64,000 nt of DNA, taken from Eurosta solidaginis (taxonomy: Eukaryota; Arthropoda; Insecta; Diptera; Tephritidae). The notes under the pieces are model-generated. The model was not told the DNA's origin, did no database searches, and was given only the letters and a program-made list of their open reading frames with translations. The position numbers and the translations under genes are program-made. The first letter of the stretch is position 1. The number at the start of each line of letters is the position of its first letter. Location of the stretch: NCBI RefSeq assembly GCF_040869045.1, contig NC_090321.1, forward strand, positions 92,238,603 to 92,302,602, given 5' to 3'. Of this stretch, positions 12,645 to 23,930 are shown piece after piece.

Positions 12645-13025
12645 AAGCGTTTTTAAGTCTAAAAAAAGCTTTGATCAACATTTTTATAGGCCATGCCATT
12701 ATTGCGAACACATTGTTATACGACCGATCTTTACGTTTGAGATTCGTGAAAAACTTAATATTCCGTATTATTTTCATAAAACATATAAGAATTTGCCTGT
12801 AACTGTTTGGCCTAGAAGCAGACGTAACTCTCTGGAAATTAAATTTTTGTATTATGAGGGATATGTTCAGAAGAACGCATAGTTTAAAAGCGAAGGTTTT
12901 AAATTTTTTTTAGAATCCCGACAAAGTTATTATGTTACAAGTTAGTAAATTAACGTATAGAACAAAAGAAAAAGCCATGAAGTTAAATAAAGTACAAACA
13001 AAAAAAAATTAAGATTTTTAATAAT
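12645..13025. other. AT-rich spacer, nothing recognised
   Basis: About 380 bp between two members of the tRNA-headed foldback family. I see no open frame with recognisable motifs and no repeat shared with the rest of the window. Confidence 0.6.
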
Positions 13026-13398
13026 CGGGGATTGCCCATATTGCTTTTTTTAAATGTATGAAAACATTTATTTGAAGCAATTTTTTTAATTTTATAATTT
13101 ATTTAATAATTTGGGAAAAATTTAAACAACGTGACATCAGGACGGACAAGGCGACAGCTGTTTCGATTATACCTTGTAAATCTCTTCAAAGCCTTTTCTC
13201 CCGGGAGTGGGAGTCGAACTCGCACCCCTACGATAGTTGAAATGGTTGTAAACGCATTCAGCTACGTCATGCCTGTTGTGAAGTCTTTCCCAATTGCCTT
13301 CTTTTTGAAGAGATTTACAAGGTATAATCGAAACAGCTGTCGCCTTGTCCGTCCTGATGTCACGTTGTTTAAATTTTTCCCAAATTATTAAAAAAAAA
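13026..13398 (-). repeat. tRNA-headed foldback SINE (inverted arms around a tRNA-like core)
   Basis: Left arm 13040-13192 and right arm 13306-13398 are inverted copies of one body: GACATCAGGACGGACAAGG on the left, its complement CCTTGTCCGTCCTGATGTC on the right. The loop holds a tRNA-like module on the minus strand. The copy at 40954-41293 has the same arrangement, so it is a real element and not a chance palindrome. It abuts the foldback arm beginning at 13399. Confidence 0.8.
13200..13273 (-). pseudogene. tRNA-like module (pol III A/B-box) in the foldback loop
   Basis: On the minus strand the loop starts GGCATGACGTAGCTGAATG, which resembles a tRNA 5' half with an A box. About 50 bases on comes GCGAGTTCGACTCCCAC, a near-consensus B box and T-arm. 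The sister copy at 41051-41123 has GTGCGGGTTCAAATCCCAC, whose T-stem pairs better. No clean acceptor stem or anticodon loop can be drawn, so it is a tRNA-derived promoter rather than a working tRNA. Pol III transcription is an inference from the boxes. Confidence 0.65.
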
Positions 13399-13538
13399 TT
13401 AAGTTAAACGGTTTTTTTGAAAACAATACTTACATTAATAATAATACTAAAATCTAGAAAATAATTAGGTAGGTCCTAGGTACTAGTTATCACACTCCTC
13501 ACCAATCTAGGGCGTTGATCAGACAATTAAATAAAAGA
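13399..13538 (+). repeat. Single arm of a foldback element (same family as 27370-27758)
   Basis: TTAAGTTAAACGGTTTT at 13399, followed by the same order of blocks as the left arm at 27370: TAGGTAGGTCC, ATCACACTCCTC and CAATCTAGGGCGTTGATC. The match ends at about 13538 (AATTAAATAAAAG). The opposite arm is absent here. Confidence 0.8.
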
Positions 13539-14790
13539 GATTTAGGGTTATTATAAAGCTCGCGAGCTCCTGGATATTCAATCTAGTATTTTTAACCTAT
13601 TTTAAGCATTCCGGTGTATTTTACTTAAGGTTTCGTGGAAATTTGTTCTTGTATGGGAAAAGCCGGACCTCGGGAGAAAATTCTTCTCAATCTAATCGTA
13701 GCTACTTGACATATATTGAACGCGTCTATGACATCTTGACTTAGTTTTAATGCTATTTCTTTTATGTTTTTAGTTTTTACATTAAAAAATATAATCTACT
13801 CGGGGATTTTAATTTTTACTACGATTTATGTTTCTATTCACAACGATCTCGCTCTTGCATAGTTCTAACCCTACTTATGTTTAAAGCCCTTTAAGTATAT
13901 GAGAGTACAATTAAAAAGCAATAAATTCGCTTAAGGGGTATTGCTGGCAGAACTATGTACATTATTAAAATACTCACACCAGCTTTTATCAAAGCAAAAG
14001 CTGAGTTATTCACTTTGGTTTGCCCCGAACGATGCCACGAGCAGCAATAGATAATGAAAGTGGCAAGCCCTGGCACATGCCACGCGCCACAGTGGTACGA
14101 AATGTGAATATCTCCAGCAAAGTTAAAAAATATGCAAAATATTGGAAAAAATAATAATGTTAGATGCCTTTCTCGAAAATTCAATTCAAAAAGGAAAAAA
14201 AAAACAAATTTTCTCATAAGCATCATAATTAGTTTATTTTGACCCTAACTGATAATTTTTTGAGTAACTATAATACCAATTTCACACAGAGATATAGTGA
14301 AATAACTGTGTGTAAATATAAAATTTCAGCGAAGTCGGGGAACTTTTACAAGTGATTTTCGTAACTTTATGGAGAGGAAAGGTGCATAGAATTATGAGCA
14401 ATTTAACCTCATTTTTGTTTGTTTGAAAAACAAAGCAGAAAACTATTGTAGAGCGGACACCTCTGAAAGTCATAAAGTAAACTAAACAGATATGAAATTA
14501 ATTTTTGATAAGGGTATTAAACTTGAGCTGTTCATCATATTAAACTACTTTACGCCAAAAAGGAAGACCAAACTTTGACTCGTTTTTGCAGGGAACTTTA
14601 CAGAATGAAACAGAATAATTCATAGAAAACTGAAACCAATTGTGAAATTTTGAAAGTAAAAATTTATTGAAGTAAATGTTTTTGTAATTATTATATATTT
14701 ATGTTTTAACCAATTTTTATAGAAATTTAAATAAGCATCCAATAGTTTCCTTTGAAATTTTCTTCCTGAAAAGTGTTTCATGAGACGTTT
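13539..14790. other. AT-rich stretch, nothing recognised
   Basis: Short open frames on the minus strand around 13891-14226 and 14282-14473 have no motif I recognise and the composition of random AT-rich DNA. No tandem structure or termini are seen. Confidence 0.5.
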
Positions 14791-15076
14791 AAAAATAAAT
14801 AAATGTAAGGCGCAATAACCTCCGAAGAGATGTAAGGCCGAGCTTCTCTTCACGGCATCTGCAAGGCAGATGAGTTTTCACTGAGAGCTTTTCATAGCAG
14901 AAATACACTCGGAGTGCTTGCCAAACACTGCCGAGGGGCGTCCTCGCTTAGAAAAAATTTCTTCTAATTGAAAAAACTTGTTTCTAATATTTTTGATGTT
15001 GCTTTTCACGGGGCGTGAACCCTGAATCTTCGGTGTGGTAGGCAGAGCACGCTACCATCACATCATGGCGGCCGCC
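14791..15076 (-). repeat. tRNA-derived SINE (family S), internally deleted copy
   Basis: Read on the minus strand it has a tRNA-like head (GATGGTAGCGTGCTCTGCC, then GGTTCACGCCC in place of a perfect B box), then TTTTTTCTAAGCGAGGACGC, a CATCTGCCTTGCAGATG hairpin, and the 3' end GAAGAGAAGCTCGGCCTTAC...CTTACATTTATTTATT. Compared with the complete copy at 59209-59575 it lacks roughly 80 bases between the hairpin and the 3' block. No target duplication was found. Confidence 0.85.
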
Positions 15077-15865
15077 GACGTACAGTGGCGCCTCTGCCGT
15101 TAAAGCATGGCAAAAATAAAAAAAAAATCATGAAAGCGTTCGCTAAATCTAATACATGTTTCTAATAGAGAATTTTCCACGGTACAAGAATATACAACTG
15201 TTTTTTCACAGAAAATTATAGTTTACCAGGTAGAGCCGCTCAAAGTTGACCAATTTTCAACATTGGGAAAAATTTTTTATTTTTCTTCTTTTTCGTTGTA
15301 TTTAAAATGGTTTTGTGAGTAAATAAGGCGGCCGGTTGTCGATTTCTTGTATAGCAATTAAAGATAATTTAATTTAGGATTGAAACAAAAAAAAATTGTT
15401 TTTTTTTTTAAAGTTGGCGGATATACCTGTTTTTCCAAATGCCTATTTTTAGGCCCTTTTTAAAATTTTGATGAAAAAAAAAAATGTTAAAATATGTGCT
15501 CCGTCAAATTAACAGTAGTTATTTGAGAAATATTCAGTTAACTAAATTCAGCGTCCAGCTGCAACTTCACTTTTTACATCAAATAAAGTTGAACAACCTT
15601 GGGCATAAATACGCGCCTGAGCAGGTTTATATAATTCAGTACGGCCGTAAGGTCATTTTTGTTATTGGAACTTGTTAACAACATACATTTTTTTAGTTAC
15701 GAATTGTATACCTGATATTCATTTTAATAAGTTGAGTAGGTATATAAAGCTATCCATCTTACAATGCACATTATCATTCGTCTTTTGGAGATTAAGGAAC
15801 TAAGTATTCTGTTTACTTAAATAAAGTGAATAGTATTTTTAAATATAGTTCACAGTTTAATATTT
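15077..15865. other. AT-rich stretch, nothing recognised
   Basis: Homopolymer-rich AT DNA. A frame at 15484-15678 has no recognisable motif. The last 100 bases may include the 5' untranslated part of the Transib fossil; I could not find its terminal inverted repeat. Confidence 0.5.
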
Positions 15866-17545
15866 AGTCAGATACACTCGAAGCCAATTCTAATAGGTAT
15901 CTAGAAAATTCGAAACAATTTGCGGTGTTTAAATCTACAAAGTCAAGACGGGACTTCGTTGAGGCTATTATGAGAGAATTAGCGAGTGAAACAAGCATTA
16001 AAGAAAAGGAAGGCCTGGAAGAAAAAATTGGTTTACAATACATTAAGATAGAAAGAAAATGGAAGGACGTCTATCGTAACAATTAAAATTTTCTAAGTAA
16101 GCATGAAAAGTGGCTAGCGGACAAAACTTGTTTGGACGAAGAAATGCCCAGCACGTCAACCAATCCAACTAGAGGGAGACCAACAAAATCCATAGAAAAG
16201 TATTCTACCTTCACAAGGAAAAGGAAGCTGTCTGATACCACAAAAGCTATGGCAACGACTCATCTTTCAGAAGCACTGGCTATTAAATATAAAAAAGACG
16301 AAGAAAACGTGAAGTCTCATATAACAGAAGCAGTTGCGGTAGCAAGTCCAGTGCGACTGATGAGGATCAAAAGCAGCATTCCCACACCACCAAATGCACT
16401 ACTTAGGAAATACACTCCCGAAGCAGCTTTGGCGCTGTTTATAAATCCCGGTCTAACGAAGAAAAAATATATTATATTGCGAAAGTCATTATTGCAACGT
16501 AATGCCGATATTTTACCTGGATACAAAAAAATTACTCTAGCCAAGACAGAAGCAGTTCCTCTAAGTCCCAAAATAACCGAAGTATAATCTGAAATTGAGC
16601 TACAAAACCTAACGGATCATACATCTACACGTCTCCTTCAAATTTTTACTGAAGAAAAGTTGAAATTACTGCCAAAGGAGCTAGCATTGATAACTAAGTG
16701 GGGCTGTGATGGATCATCAGGACAAAGCGCGTATAAACAAAGAATAAATGTAGACGATGAAACAATTACAGATTGTAATATGGTTATGGCTTCTATTGTT
16801 CCATTAGGACTAAAAGATGAAGCTTCAGAATATTGGAATAATCCACGTCCGCCATCAACTATATTGTGCCGCCCGATATTATGTAAATACGAGAATGAGT
16901 CTTCGGAACTCATAAAAGCTACAGTGAGTGATATAAAAAATCAAATTGCCAAATTAGAACCAACAATAATTAAAATTGAAGAGGGGAATGTCATTACAAT
17001 AAAGCATGATTTTTTTCTAATAATGGTCGATGGAAAAGTTTTGACCTTAATAACAAATACGACATTTACAATGAAATGTCCAATTTGTAAGAAGAGCCAA
17101 AAGGACTTTGAAAATCTTGATGATTCAATAACTGACGAACTAAATTATGAGTATGGAATATCTCCTTTACATGCTAGGATAAGATGTATGGAATTTGTTT
17201 TGAAGCTTATTAACTACCACAACAAGGAGAAGTTTTCGACGACAATACAACATGTAAGGAGAAACAAAACAGGAGAAAAAAAATAATTCAGGATGCATTC
17301 TATAAAGAGATTGGCCTTAGAGTTGACTGTCCAAAGTATGGATACGGAAATACAAATGATGGTAACTCCTCAAGAAGATTTTTTGAAAACGATGAAGTGA
17401 CTGCTCGCATAACAGGAGTTGATAGAGATATTGGAAAAGATTGGGAGTAATTTTAAATATTTTAAACTACCATCAACCAGTTAATGGACCCAAATTTGGA
17501 GAATATGCATATAAAACTACAGAGTTGCTGTATGGTAAGATAAAA
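15866..17545 (+). pseudogene. Transib (RAG1-related) transposase fossil, C-terminus missing
   Basis: Transib transposases cut and paste DNA by a DDE mechanism and are the closest transposon relatives of the RAG1 recombinase. One ancestral frame can be followed from about 15866 through RRDFVEAIMREL, a stop at about 16084, a basic segment (GRPTKSIEKYSTFTRKRKL) to 16587, then a second open stretch 16660-17286. Family hallmarks are KWGCDGSSGQSAYKQ (first catalytic Asp, near 16700), MVDGKVLTLITNT with a following CPICKKSQKDF zinc-binding pair (second Asp and zinc region, 17020-17110), and SPLHARIRCMEFVLK (near 17165). After a shift at about 17285 come GYGNTNDGNSSRRFF (near 17345) and ILNYHQPVNGPKFGEYA (17450-17510). 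The frame stops there, so the part with the catalytic Glu is lost. Termini were not found. Dead copy. Confidence 0.85.
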
Positions 17546-17740
17546 TAAGTTTCTCACTTCTTATCACAACAATAAAAAAGAGATTTACTAATCAATTTTG
17601 TTCCTTTATTGAAAAATAAGATGTCTATGTACAAGTTAGTTTTTTATTTCAAATAAAAGAATTAATTAATTTAGTAATTTATAAATATATACTTTTCGTT
17701 ATTCCATTTCTTTAAAGTTTATCAAATTTATTTTAGGCTT

Positions 17741-18345
17741 AGGCATTTCGCCTTCAAACGAGTATTAAATTTTTATAGAAATCAATACGTCTATCGAGTT
17801 TGGTACAAATCGGTAAAGCGGTTACTGAGATCAAACTTTTTAGCATAAATGGACAGTACCACTCACCTTTTCCAAAATTCGTTGGCTGTTTAATCTTTAC
17901 CTCAAATAAAATTTCACTGAACCACTTTCAATAACTTTAAGTTATTAATAAAATGCATATTTGGCTGGTAAATTAAAAAAAAAAAAAACATGTAAAATTT
18001 TACGATGAATTTTGAAGCACCTTGTTATTGTGACACCAAAAACGGACATTTGAGTTCTATAAGAGTATTGCCATTTAAAAGAAACAATACGTCTATCGAT
18101 TTTGGTAGTTATTGATTACGTGACTACTTAGAACTAACTTTTTATCACAAGTGGGCAGTGCCACGCTATCTTTTCAAAATCATTAGTTTATCTTATTTAA
18201 TGCTTAAATACGTCATTATAAGACAAATCTCATTTTATTTTTTTATTTTTTACTAAAAACGTTTTGTTTCTGAATTTTTCTAAAAATTTTCGACTTTGTG
18301 AATTTTTTTGAAGCACCCTGTATCTGTGACATTCGGGGCTTTTAC
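17741..18345. repeat. Two diverged tandem units of about 295-300 bp
   Basis: AATACGTCTATCGA-TTTGGTA occurs near 17786 and 18087, and a GAATTTT...GAAGCACC-TGTAT-TGTGACA block near 18006 and 18299. Each unit also has GGGCAGTGCCACGC or its decayed form. Identity is low, so the duplication is old. No coding potential. Confidence 0.65.
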
Positions 18346-19549
18346 GCAATAAAACTTCAAATAATTAGCTTTCATTTGCATTTTAAATTTTTAAAATATC
18401 TTCATTGGTTCAAAAGTTATGATTTTTGCAAAGAGAAAACTCAAAAGGCGCCACTGTGCGACGTTTGCTCCGGGTTATATCAGCTTGCTTCATGTGCTTT
18501 TGAATGCTGCTCTATTCCGGTCTACCACGTCTCGCTCTGCTCTTATTTTAGATTCGATAAACAGAGCTTATTTCGTTATCTTGTAATATTCCCAAAATAT
18601 CGTTGTTACGAAAAATTTTATTTCCCCATTACAAATTATTCTGAAAGTTTCAATTTTGCCACACTGTCTAACCATATCAAAGTTTAGCCATATAAATCGT
18701 ACGAAACTCTGCTGATAATATAAATACAGACCAAATTTGTTTACAAGGCGCTCTAAAAAGTAGCAAGCAATGTACAAAAACTTATTCGAATAGTAAATAA
18801 CTTACTCAAACTCGCTATATCTAGTAACCATGGAAACTTCGCAAAGAAAACAATTTTTATATATGTAAGTATGCGAGGTTTTCACGGTTACGATATTTGC
18901 GAACTTTCGAGAGTTGCTAAGTAATAGACTTCCTTACTAGTGGAGCTGCTACTCATCTGCTCACCCTGTACTATTAAGCCAATGGTAGCCGCATTACTGA
19001 CGAGGACCATTGGCCTACTTCCCCCTTAAAACAGAGCTGCAATGAAATAAGTTGGTGCTCACTCCCATGAACACATGCACACGCGTAAACTAGGGAGTGT
19101 ATGGAGAAAATCAAATAGTTTAGGTTGTCGATCTCACCTTCTAGAAATACGCGAATAGTTCAAAAACGAATACATAGGTATACATCTTTGCAATTTCAAG
19201 TGCCAATTGAAATATCTTAACTTTCTTGCTTTATTAAATGTATACAATATTTAATACTATATCTATATGTATGTATGTATGGATGAAAATAAGTTAAATC
19301 CTTGCGTCTCTTCTATTTTATAACTACTTATATTGATGTTTGATAAATTTTTGTAATTTTAGATAATTTTGAAATGGAAATCTATAGAGCTAAGAAGTAA
19401 AAGACAATTCCGCCTACAACGACTATACTAGGGTAGACTAAGAAAATGTAAAAATTCGCCTTTTTTTACGACTTCAAGCTCCATGCACAACCTATAATTT
19501 TTATTCGATTGGCCTTAAAGTTCTCGAACACAAATTTGGTGGCTATTCC
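18346..19549. other. Unannotated stretch
   Basis: A frame at 18298-18687 is Cys- and Phe-rich but overlaps the repeat edge and shows no domain. A slightly GC-richer patch lies at 18430-18540. Short TATG repeats lie near 19265. Nothing else seen. Confidence 0.5.
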
Positions 19550-19845
19550 AATCAGCCTTATTGTAAACTTCGCGTGAATGCAATTCCCAATGGAAAAATT
19601 CCCACATTTGTTCTGTTCTCATTGTGAACTTCACATGTGAAAAATTTCCCATTTTCGAAAAATTACCCTAACCGTCAACAAATTTTTTTCCACGTGAATG
19701 TATAGAATTTGTTCGCAAAACTGAAAGTGGGGAACAACACTCGATAAAATGTAAGGATTGTTTATTGCTTATTAAACTTAGTTAAGAATTATTTTATATC
19801 ACATTAGGTCTATAAACAAAACTCAGTTGACTTTCTTGGTAAGCA

Positions 19846-20671
19846 CTATGACCGAAAATCCTGAATTAGGAAAGGGCTTCCAAAAAAAACATAAAGATAA
19901 AGTGCTGCCTTTTTGGAATAAATTGAACAATTCCCTCAATAGCATGGGCCCACCATCAAAATCAATCTCCGAATGGAAAAAGGTGACTGTCAATGCAATG
20001 TGGCTATGGAATGTGCCATAATTTATATAGCCATTGCTTACAGGTTTGGATTGATCAAAAACGATACGTACGAAAATACCAAAAATAGGAAGAAGACCGG
20101 TGGAGGACCTTGCAAGCAACATGTTTTTTCTGTATTAGAACAGTCAATTTTGGATATAACTGCGTCAGTAGCAGCTGCGGAAGGTGTCGAAGATGGCAAG
20201 CCTTTTGGTTTGAATGCAACGAAATCAACTGGTAAGCAACGTGAAAATAACAGTAGTGATGAAGACAACAGCTCTAGTGAGGACTCTGAAGTGGAACTTA
20301 GTTGCATGGACAATAGCTTGGACGAAAATAGCACCGAAACTGCCGGTGACGCGCAAAGGGAAAGTGCTTTGCCTGAACAAAAAGACAGCCAGCAAACTCG
20401 CAAAAAAATTAACCTTTCGGAGCTATTAAACATTGAACTAGATGTTCAAAAAGAAATGAATGACAACGTCAGAAAGGGCTTGGAAATCCAGAGTCATCAC
20501 TATACTGAAATAGAAGGCCACTTAAAGGAATTAAACCAAGGCCTCGAAAACTTTCAAAATATTCAAAACAGTTTACTAAAGGAAACAAAACGCCACAATT
20601 CGGAAATTGAACGGCTCAGAAAAATTGAAGTTGACCATAAACTCATACTTATAAACAGCCAAATCGAGGTT
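19846..20671 (+). pseudogene. Harbinger Myb/SANT-like accessory protein
   Basis: In this superfamily the Myb-like protein binds the transposon ends and helps carry the nuclease into the nucleus. From the ATG at about 19848 the first exon has FWNKLNNSLNSMGPPSKS and SEWKKV, typical of the trihelix fold. A GT at 19983 and CAG at 20041-20043 give a 61-bp intron that restores EWKKVWIDQKRY. A one-base loss in an A-run near 20080 then breaks the frame before NRKKTGGGPCKQH, which is another family signature. The C-terminal half is acidic and serine-rich (SSDEDNSSSEDSE), then forms a long predicted coiled coil (20430-20660) ending at the stop at 20672. Intron and frameshift were inferred by eye. Confidence 0.8.
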
Positions 20672-20877
20672 TAAAATTTGAAAATACTAGCTGCAAAGAA
20701 AAGCTTAGGCATTAATTAGAATGCTTCGAACGTTTTTGTAAAAAAAAAAGAATTTTATGTACTTTATTTTTTCAAATTGGTAAAGCAAGATTAACAATAA
20801 AGCCGCTTTTGAGCTAATACAAATCAGGCATTTCTTTGAAGAGTGTCATTCAATTATAAAAACATTTTGTCATAAAT

Positions 20878-22147
20878 TTACATAAGGCAATTGCCTATAT
20901 TTGCTCTAATACGCTTAGCCTCATTGAGGTATGATGAATGCGATTCAGATTCTTCAAACTGCACGTGTTCAGAAATTTCCGGTTGAGAAGCTCTATTTGA
21001 AACAAAAGGTGTGTCATCGCACCGATACTTTAAGCATATATTGTGCAACGCGCAACAGACATTAGTAATTTGAGCTGCTTTCTTAGGCGAATAATGTAGC
21101 TCCCTGGCTCCTAGTACACACCTCCATCTATTTTTAAGACACCATTGGTCCTTTCCACAATGCTACGTCCACGTGCATGAACCTCATTAAATTTGCTTTC
21201 TGTGGAGCCCTCTTCCGCTGATGGTGGGGTGTTAGCAACCAAGGATCCAGTGGATATCCAGCGTCGCCTATGAACAAAATTTGATTTTGGGACTTACAGA
21301 TTTCATTAAAATTTTACCTTGCAGCCAAACATTTCTAGTGCCTAGCAAGTAATCCTGCTCCATTGAAACCCTCAATTCACTTGTATTCCAAATTAATGAG
21401 TCATGGCAGGCTCCAGCGTGTGTAGCATCGACGTATCTTATTGCCATTTTGTTATCACATACCTGCAGATAAAATTATTAATATGCGTAAAAGCATACAC
21501 AAATTTTACCAATCTACCAGCAAAATATTCATACTATAGTAACCCTTTCTGTTATAATATAAGTGTTTATTATTCCTAAGGCCTATATTTCTCACGTGTG
21601 TGCCATCTATGCAGCCAATAATGCCTGGGATATTAAATTGTTAATAAAAATCCAAAGCAATTTCACGCATTTCGTCTTTAGTAGGCCATTTTATCCACTG
21701 ATTGCAAAAGCACTCCTCAAAAACATTCAATACTTCAGACAAGACGTGGCTAAAACTTGACTGCGATAAGCCAACATCCACTTGCCTCACTACTCCTTTT
21801 TGGTATGCTCCTTCACCAAAAAATCTTAGAGCAGCTGAAAGCTTTACGACTGTGTCTATTGCAAAACGTTTACGTGCCACTGGCAGACCACTATGCAATA
21901 CATCCAACAAATATTTGAACGCCGGCTTATTTATTCTATACAATTGGTGAAAGCTATGTATAAATAGTTAAAACGCGATTATTTATTTGGTTTACGAGTA
22001 TAATTATTTGCATGTTTACCTTGCATTGGGTAATTCAAGGGGATTACACTTGTCACGTAATATCCTCCTGGACACTCGTTCAGCCAATTGCTGACTGGTA
22101 TTAGTTTCTTCTTCAATTAAACAAAGGCGCAAGTAAGCACTAATCAT
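20878..22147 (-). pseudogene. Harbinger (HARBI1-like) DDE transposase
   Basis: This is the catalytic nuclease of the element. On the minus strand ATG at 22147 opens exon 1 (MISAYLRLCLIEEE), a GT at 22019 and AG at 21954 bound a 64-bp intron, and exon 2 runs FHQLYRINKPAFKYLLDVL...LSQSSFSHVLSEVL. An in-frame TAA follows LDFY at about 21640. Beyond it are IIGCIDGTHV (first catalytic Asp, near 21605), a second intron before VCDNKMAIRYVDATHAGACHDS, a third intron before GDAGYPLDPWLLTP (second Asp, near 21270), and VHARGRSIVERTNG (Glu region, near 21175). Two one-base losses near 21230 and 21140 break the last exon. The final stop is at 20878. All three acidic residues survive although the gene is dead. 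Confidence 0.88.
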
Positions 22148-22373
22148 TACAAAATTAATATTTAACGCAAAAATAAAAATTTTTGACTACACAACAGCAA
22201 TTTTTTCTGCAAAAATTTGTAAACAAAACATGAGTGATGTTCACAATAGCATATTCGAAATTCGAATATAAGGATTGATTCACATGAAATTAACGATACG
22301 AATTTTTTGTTCATGGGAAATAAAAAATTCATGGGATTGATTTATTCACATCAAGTTTACAATAAGGCTGAAT

Positions 22374-22839
22374 ATTTTTTTGTCAATATCCGCACCACAA
22401 TAGAATTTTCCATGCATGTATAGACAAAATTCATGCTCGATTATACGTCAGTATGCAAAATGCCATTGGCTCTTTTAGAGATATACCTTTCGTGATTTTT
22501 GACCTAAAATAATAAAAAATATACTTTCAACTATTATAATAACTGTTTCAATTAAAAAATAATAAATCATAATAATAATGTCAAAAAATGATTGTTAAGG
22601 CCTTGAGCTCGATTCAAATCCTCGATCTTAAAAATCAATACGCCTATAAAACAACAACAAAACTGTAATATTATGGAGCGATAACACTGACTTTGATGAC
22701 TTTTGATGACTTTGACATTTAGTTATCGAAAAGCCACGATGTCATCCCTATTTATATGAGGGATACACATGTTTGTATATGCTGTAGTGGTTCAGTGCCT
22801 TCAAATCCGAGTAATTATTTAATGACTAAAGCGGGAGTC
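22374..22839. other. Unannotated spacer right of the Harbinger element
   Basis: AT-rich. A phrase near 22600 (CTTGAGCTCGATTCAAATCC) resembles, in inverted orientation, the B-box-like repeats at 28930-30030. Nothing else recognised. Confidence 0.45.
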
Positions 22840-22963
22840 ATTGGTGCCGTATGTCGTATCGCTTTAGTCGTATCCTTAACGTAATCAGCTGTTTATCGTT
22901 ACGACGGTAAACCAAAAACCAATTGGTTGGCTACGATATGGTTACGACCTTAGCGGCACCAAT
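22840..22963. repeat. Short MITE-like palindrome
   Basis: ATTGGTGCCG at 22840 is matched by CGGCACCAAT ending at 22963, and the arms stay partly complementary for about 30 bp (GTCGTATCGC versus GCTACGATAT). A further GCACCAAT at 23037-23044 suggests a second, overlapping or nested copy. No clear target duplication. Confidence 0.55.
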
Positions 22964-23229
22964 AATTAATTGCATTGATTCACATAAGGTTGATCAAATC
23001 AGCTGTTATAAGGTTACCGATACGGTAACCGATAAAGCACCAATGTCTGCAGCTTAAAGGGATATTAGATATCTTCAAATTTAAGAAACTAGTTTGCGTC
23101 AAAACTGACAGACAGAAATACTTCGGACTATTTCAGTGTAGTTACTGATGACTCTATATCTACCTCTCGTGGTATTTACAAACGTCGAAACAAATTTAAT
23201 ATATATAAAAGGTAAAAAAAAAACTTAAT

Positions 23230-23930
23230 ATAAACTCCACAGTTTAGAAAGCCTAGATCAACGAACTGGTACAAGTTCCAGTAATGTGTAGCAGGAAGAC
23301 CGGGACAACCTAAGCAGGTTACCGCGGTAGAGGAGTTGAAGGAGTGCAAAAACTTTTTATCAAAGGCGCTGATAACTGCGTACAACAGAGTTTATCCTCT
23401 GGGAAGATTCAAGGGGAAAGCAAAGCCACCATAGTGGAGTAAGGAGTTGAGTCTTCTTACAGGGAAAGTAAAGGATATAAAGAGTTGCGGAAAGAGAGGA
23501 ATGCGGGGTTGGGTATATAGATCTGTTGAGGATCTATAAATGCGAAATCAACGGGTCGAAGAGGATTTCTTAGAAAAAAGTCTGTGCTCACATGGAATTT
23601 CCAGCGATACGGCAAGACCGAGAAAAGGGGATAAAGTTCAGGGACTGATAAAAAGAAGGACGATGGGGAATGGTAACATATGCAGTAGTTAAGAGTCCCT
23701 TGTGTCCTACTTAACACACACTTCCTATACAGAGAAGGATTGTGTTACAACGTCTACAATCCAGATTGGTGACAAATACCAAATCCCCGGGCCCAGATGG
23801 AATATTCCCCCTGTGTTGCAGATCGCAAGTAGAACGATTATAGAATGACTTAGAACAATCTTCGAGGGTTCCATAAAACGGAACCACGTCCCGTAATCTC
23901 GGAGAACGGCTCGAGTAGTATTCATACTGA
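23230..23930 (+). pseudogene. Degenerate ORF2 fragment of a non-LTR element of the B family
   Basis: The plus strand can be read in broken frames against element B: TNWYKFQ and VTAVEELKECKNFLSKALITAY (23255-23380), FKGKAKPPWWSKELSLL (23410-23465) and SPGPDGIFPL (23785-23820), which are the endonuclease-RT linker and the start of the RT fingers. Many stops and shifts intervene, so this is an old copy. It stops near 23930. The RNase H part of the same kind of element reappears at 25380-26030, so the two may be one element whose middle was deleted or replaced by the repeat at 24434. Confidence 0.7.

Larger units (their letters stand above)
19553..22370. mobile_element. PIF/Harbinger DNA transposon with both ends and target duplication
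   Basis: Left end CAGCCTTATTGTAAACTT at 19553-19570 is matched perfectly for 18 bp by the complement of the right end at 22353-22370, and similarity continues weakly into a GTGAAT block. The element is flanked by AAT at 19550-19552 and AAT at 22371-22373, a 3-bp duplication as expected for this superfamily. It is 2818 bp long and carries the two standard genes in convergent orientation: a Myb/SANT-like protein (plus) and the DDE nuclease (minus). Both are damaged, so it would need a helper. Confidence 0.95.

Noticed and set aside
13200..13273. Functional tRNA gene
   Set aside because: A- and B-box-like sequences and part of the T-arm are present, but no acceptor stem or anticodon loop folds, and the same module recurs in a second foldback element; it is tRNA-derived.
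20038..20433. 131-codon minus-strand frame
   Set aside because: Antisense to the Harbinger Myb-like gene, whose plus-strand protein has the family signature.
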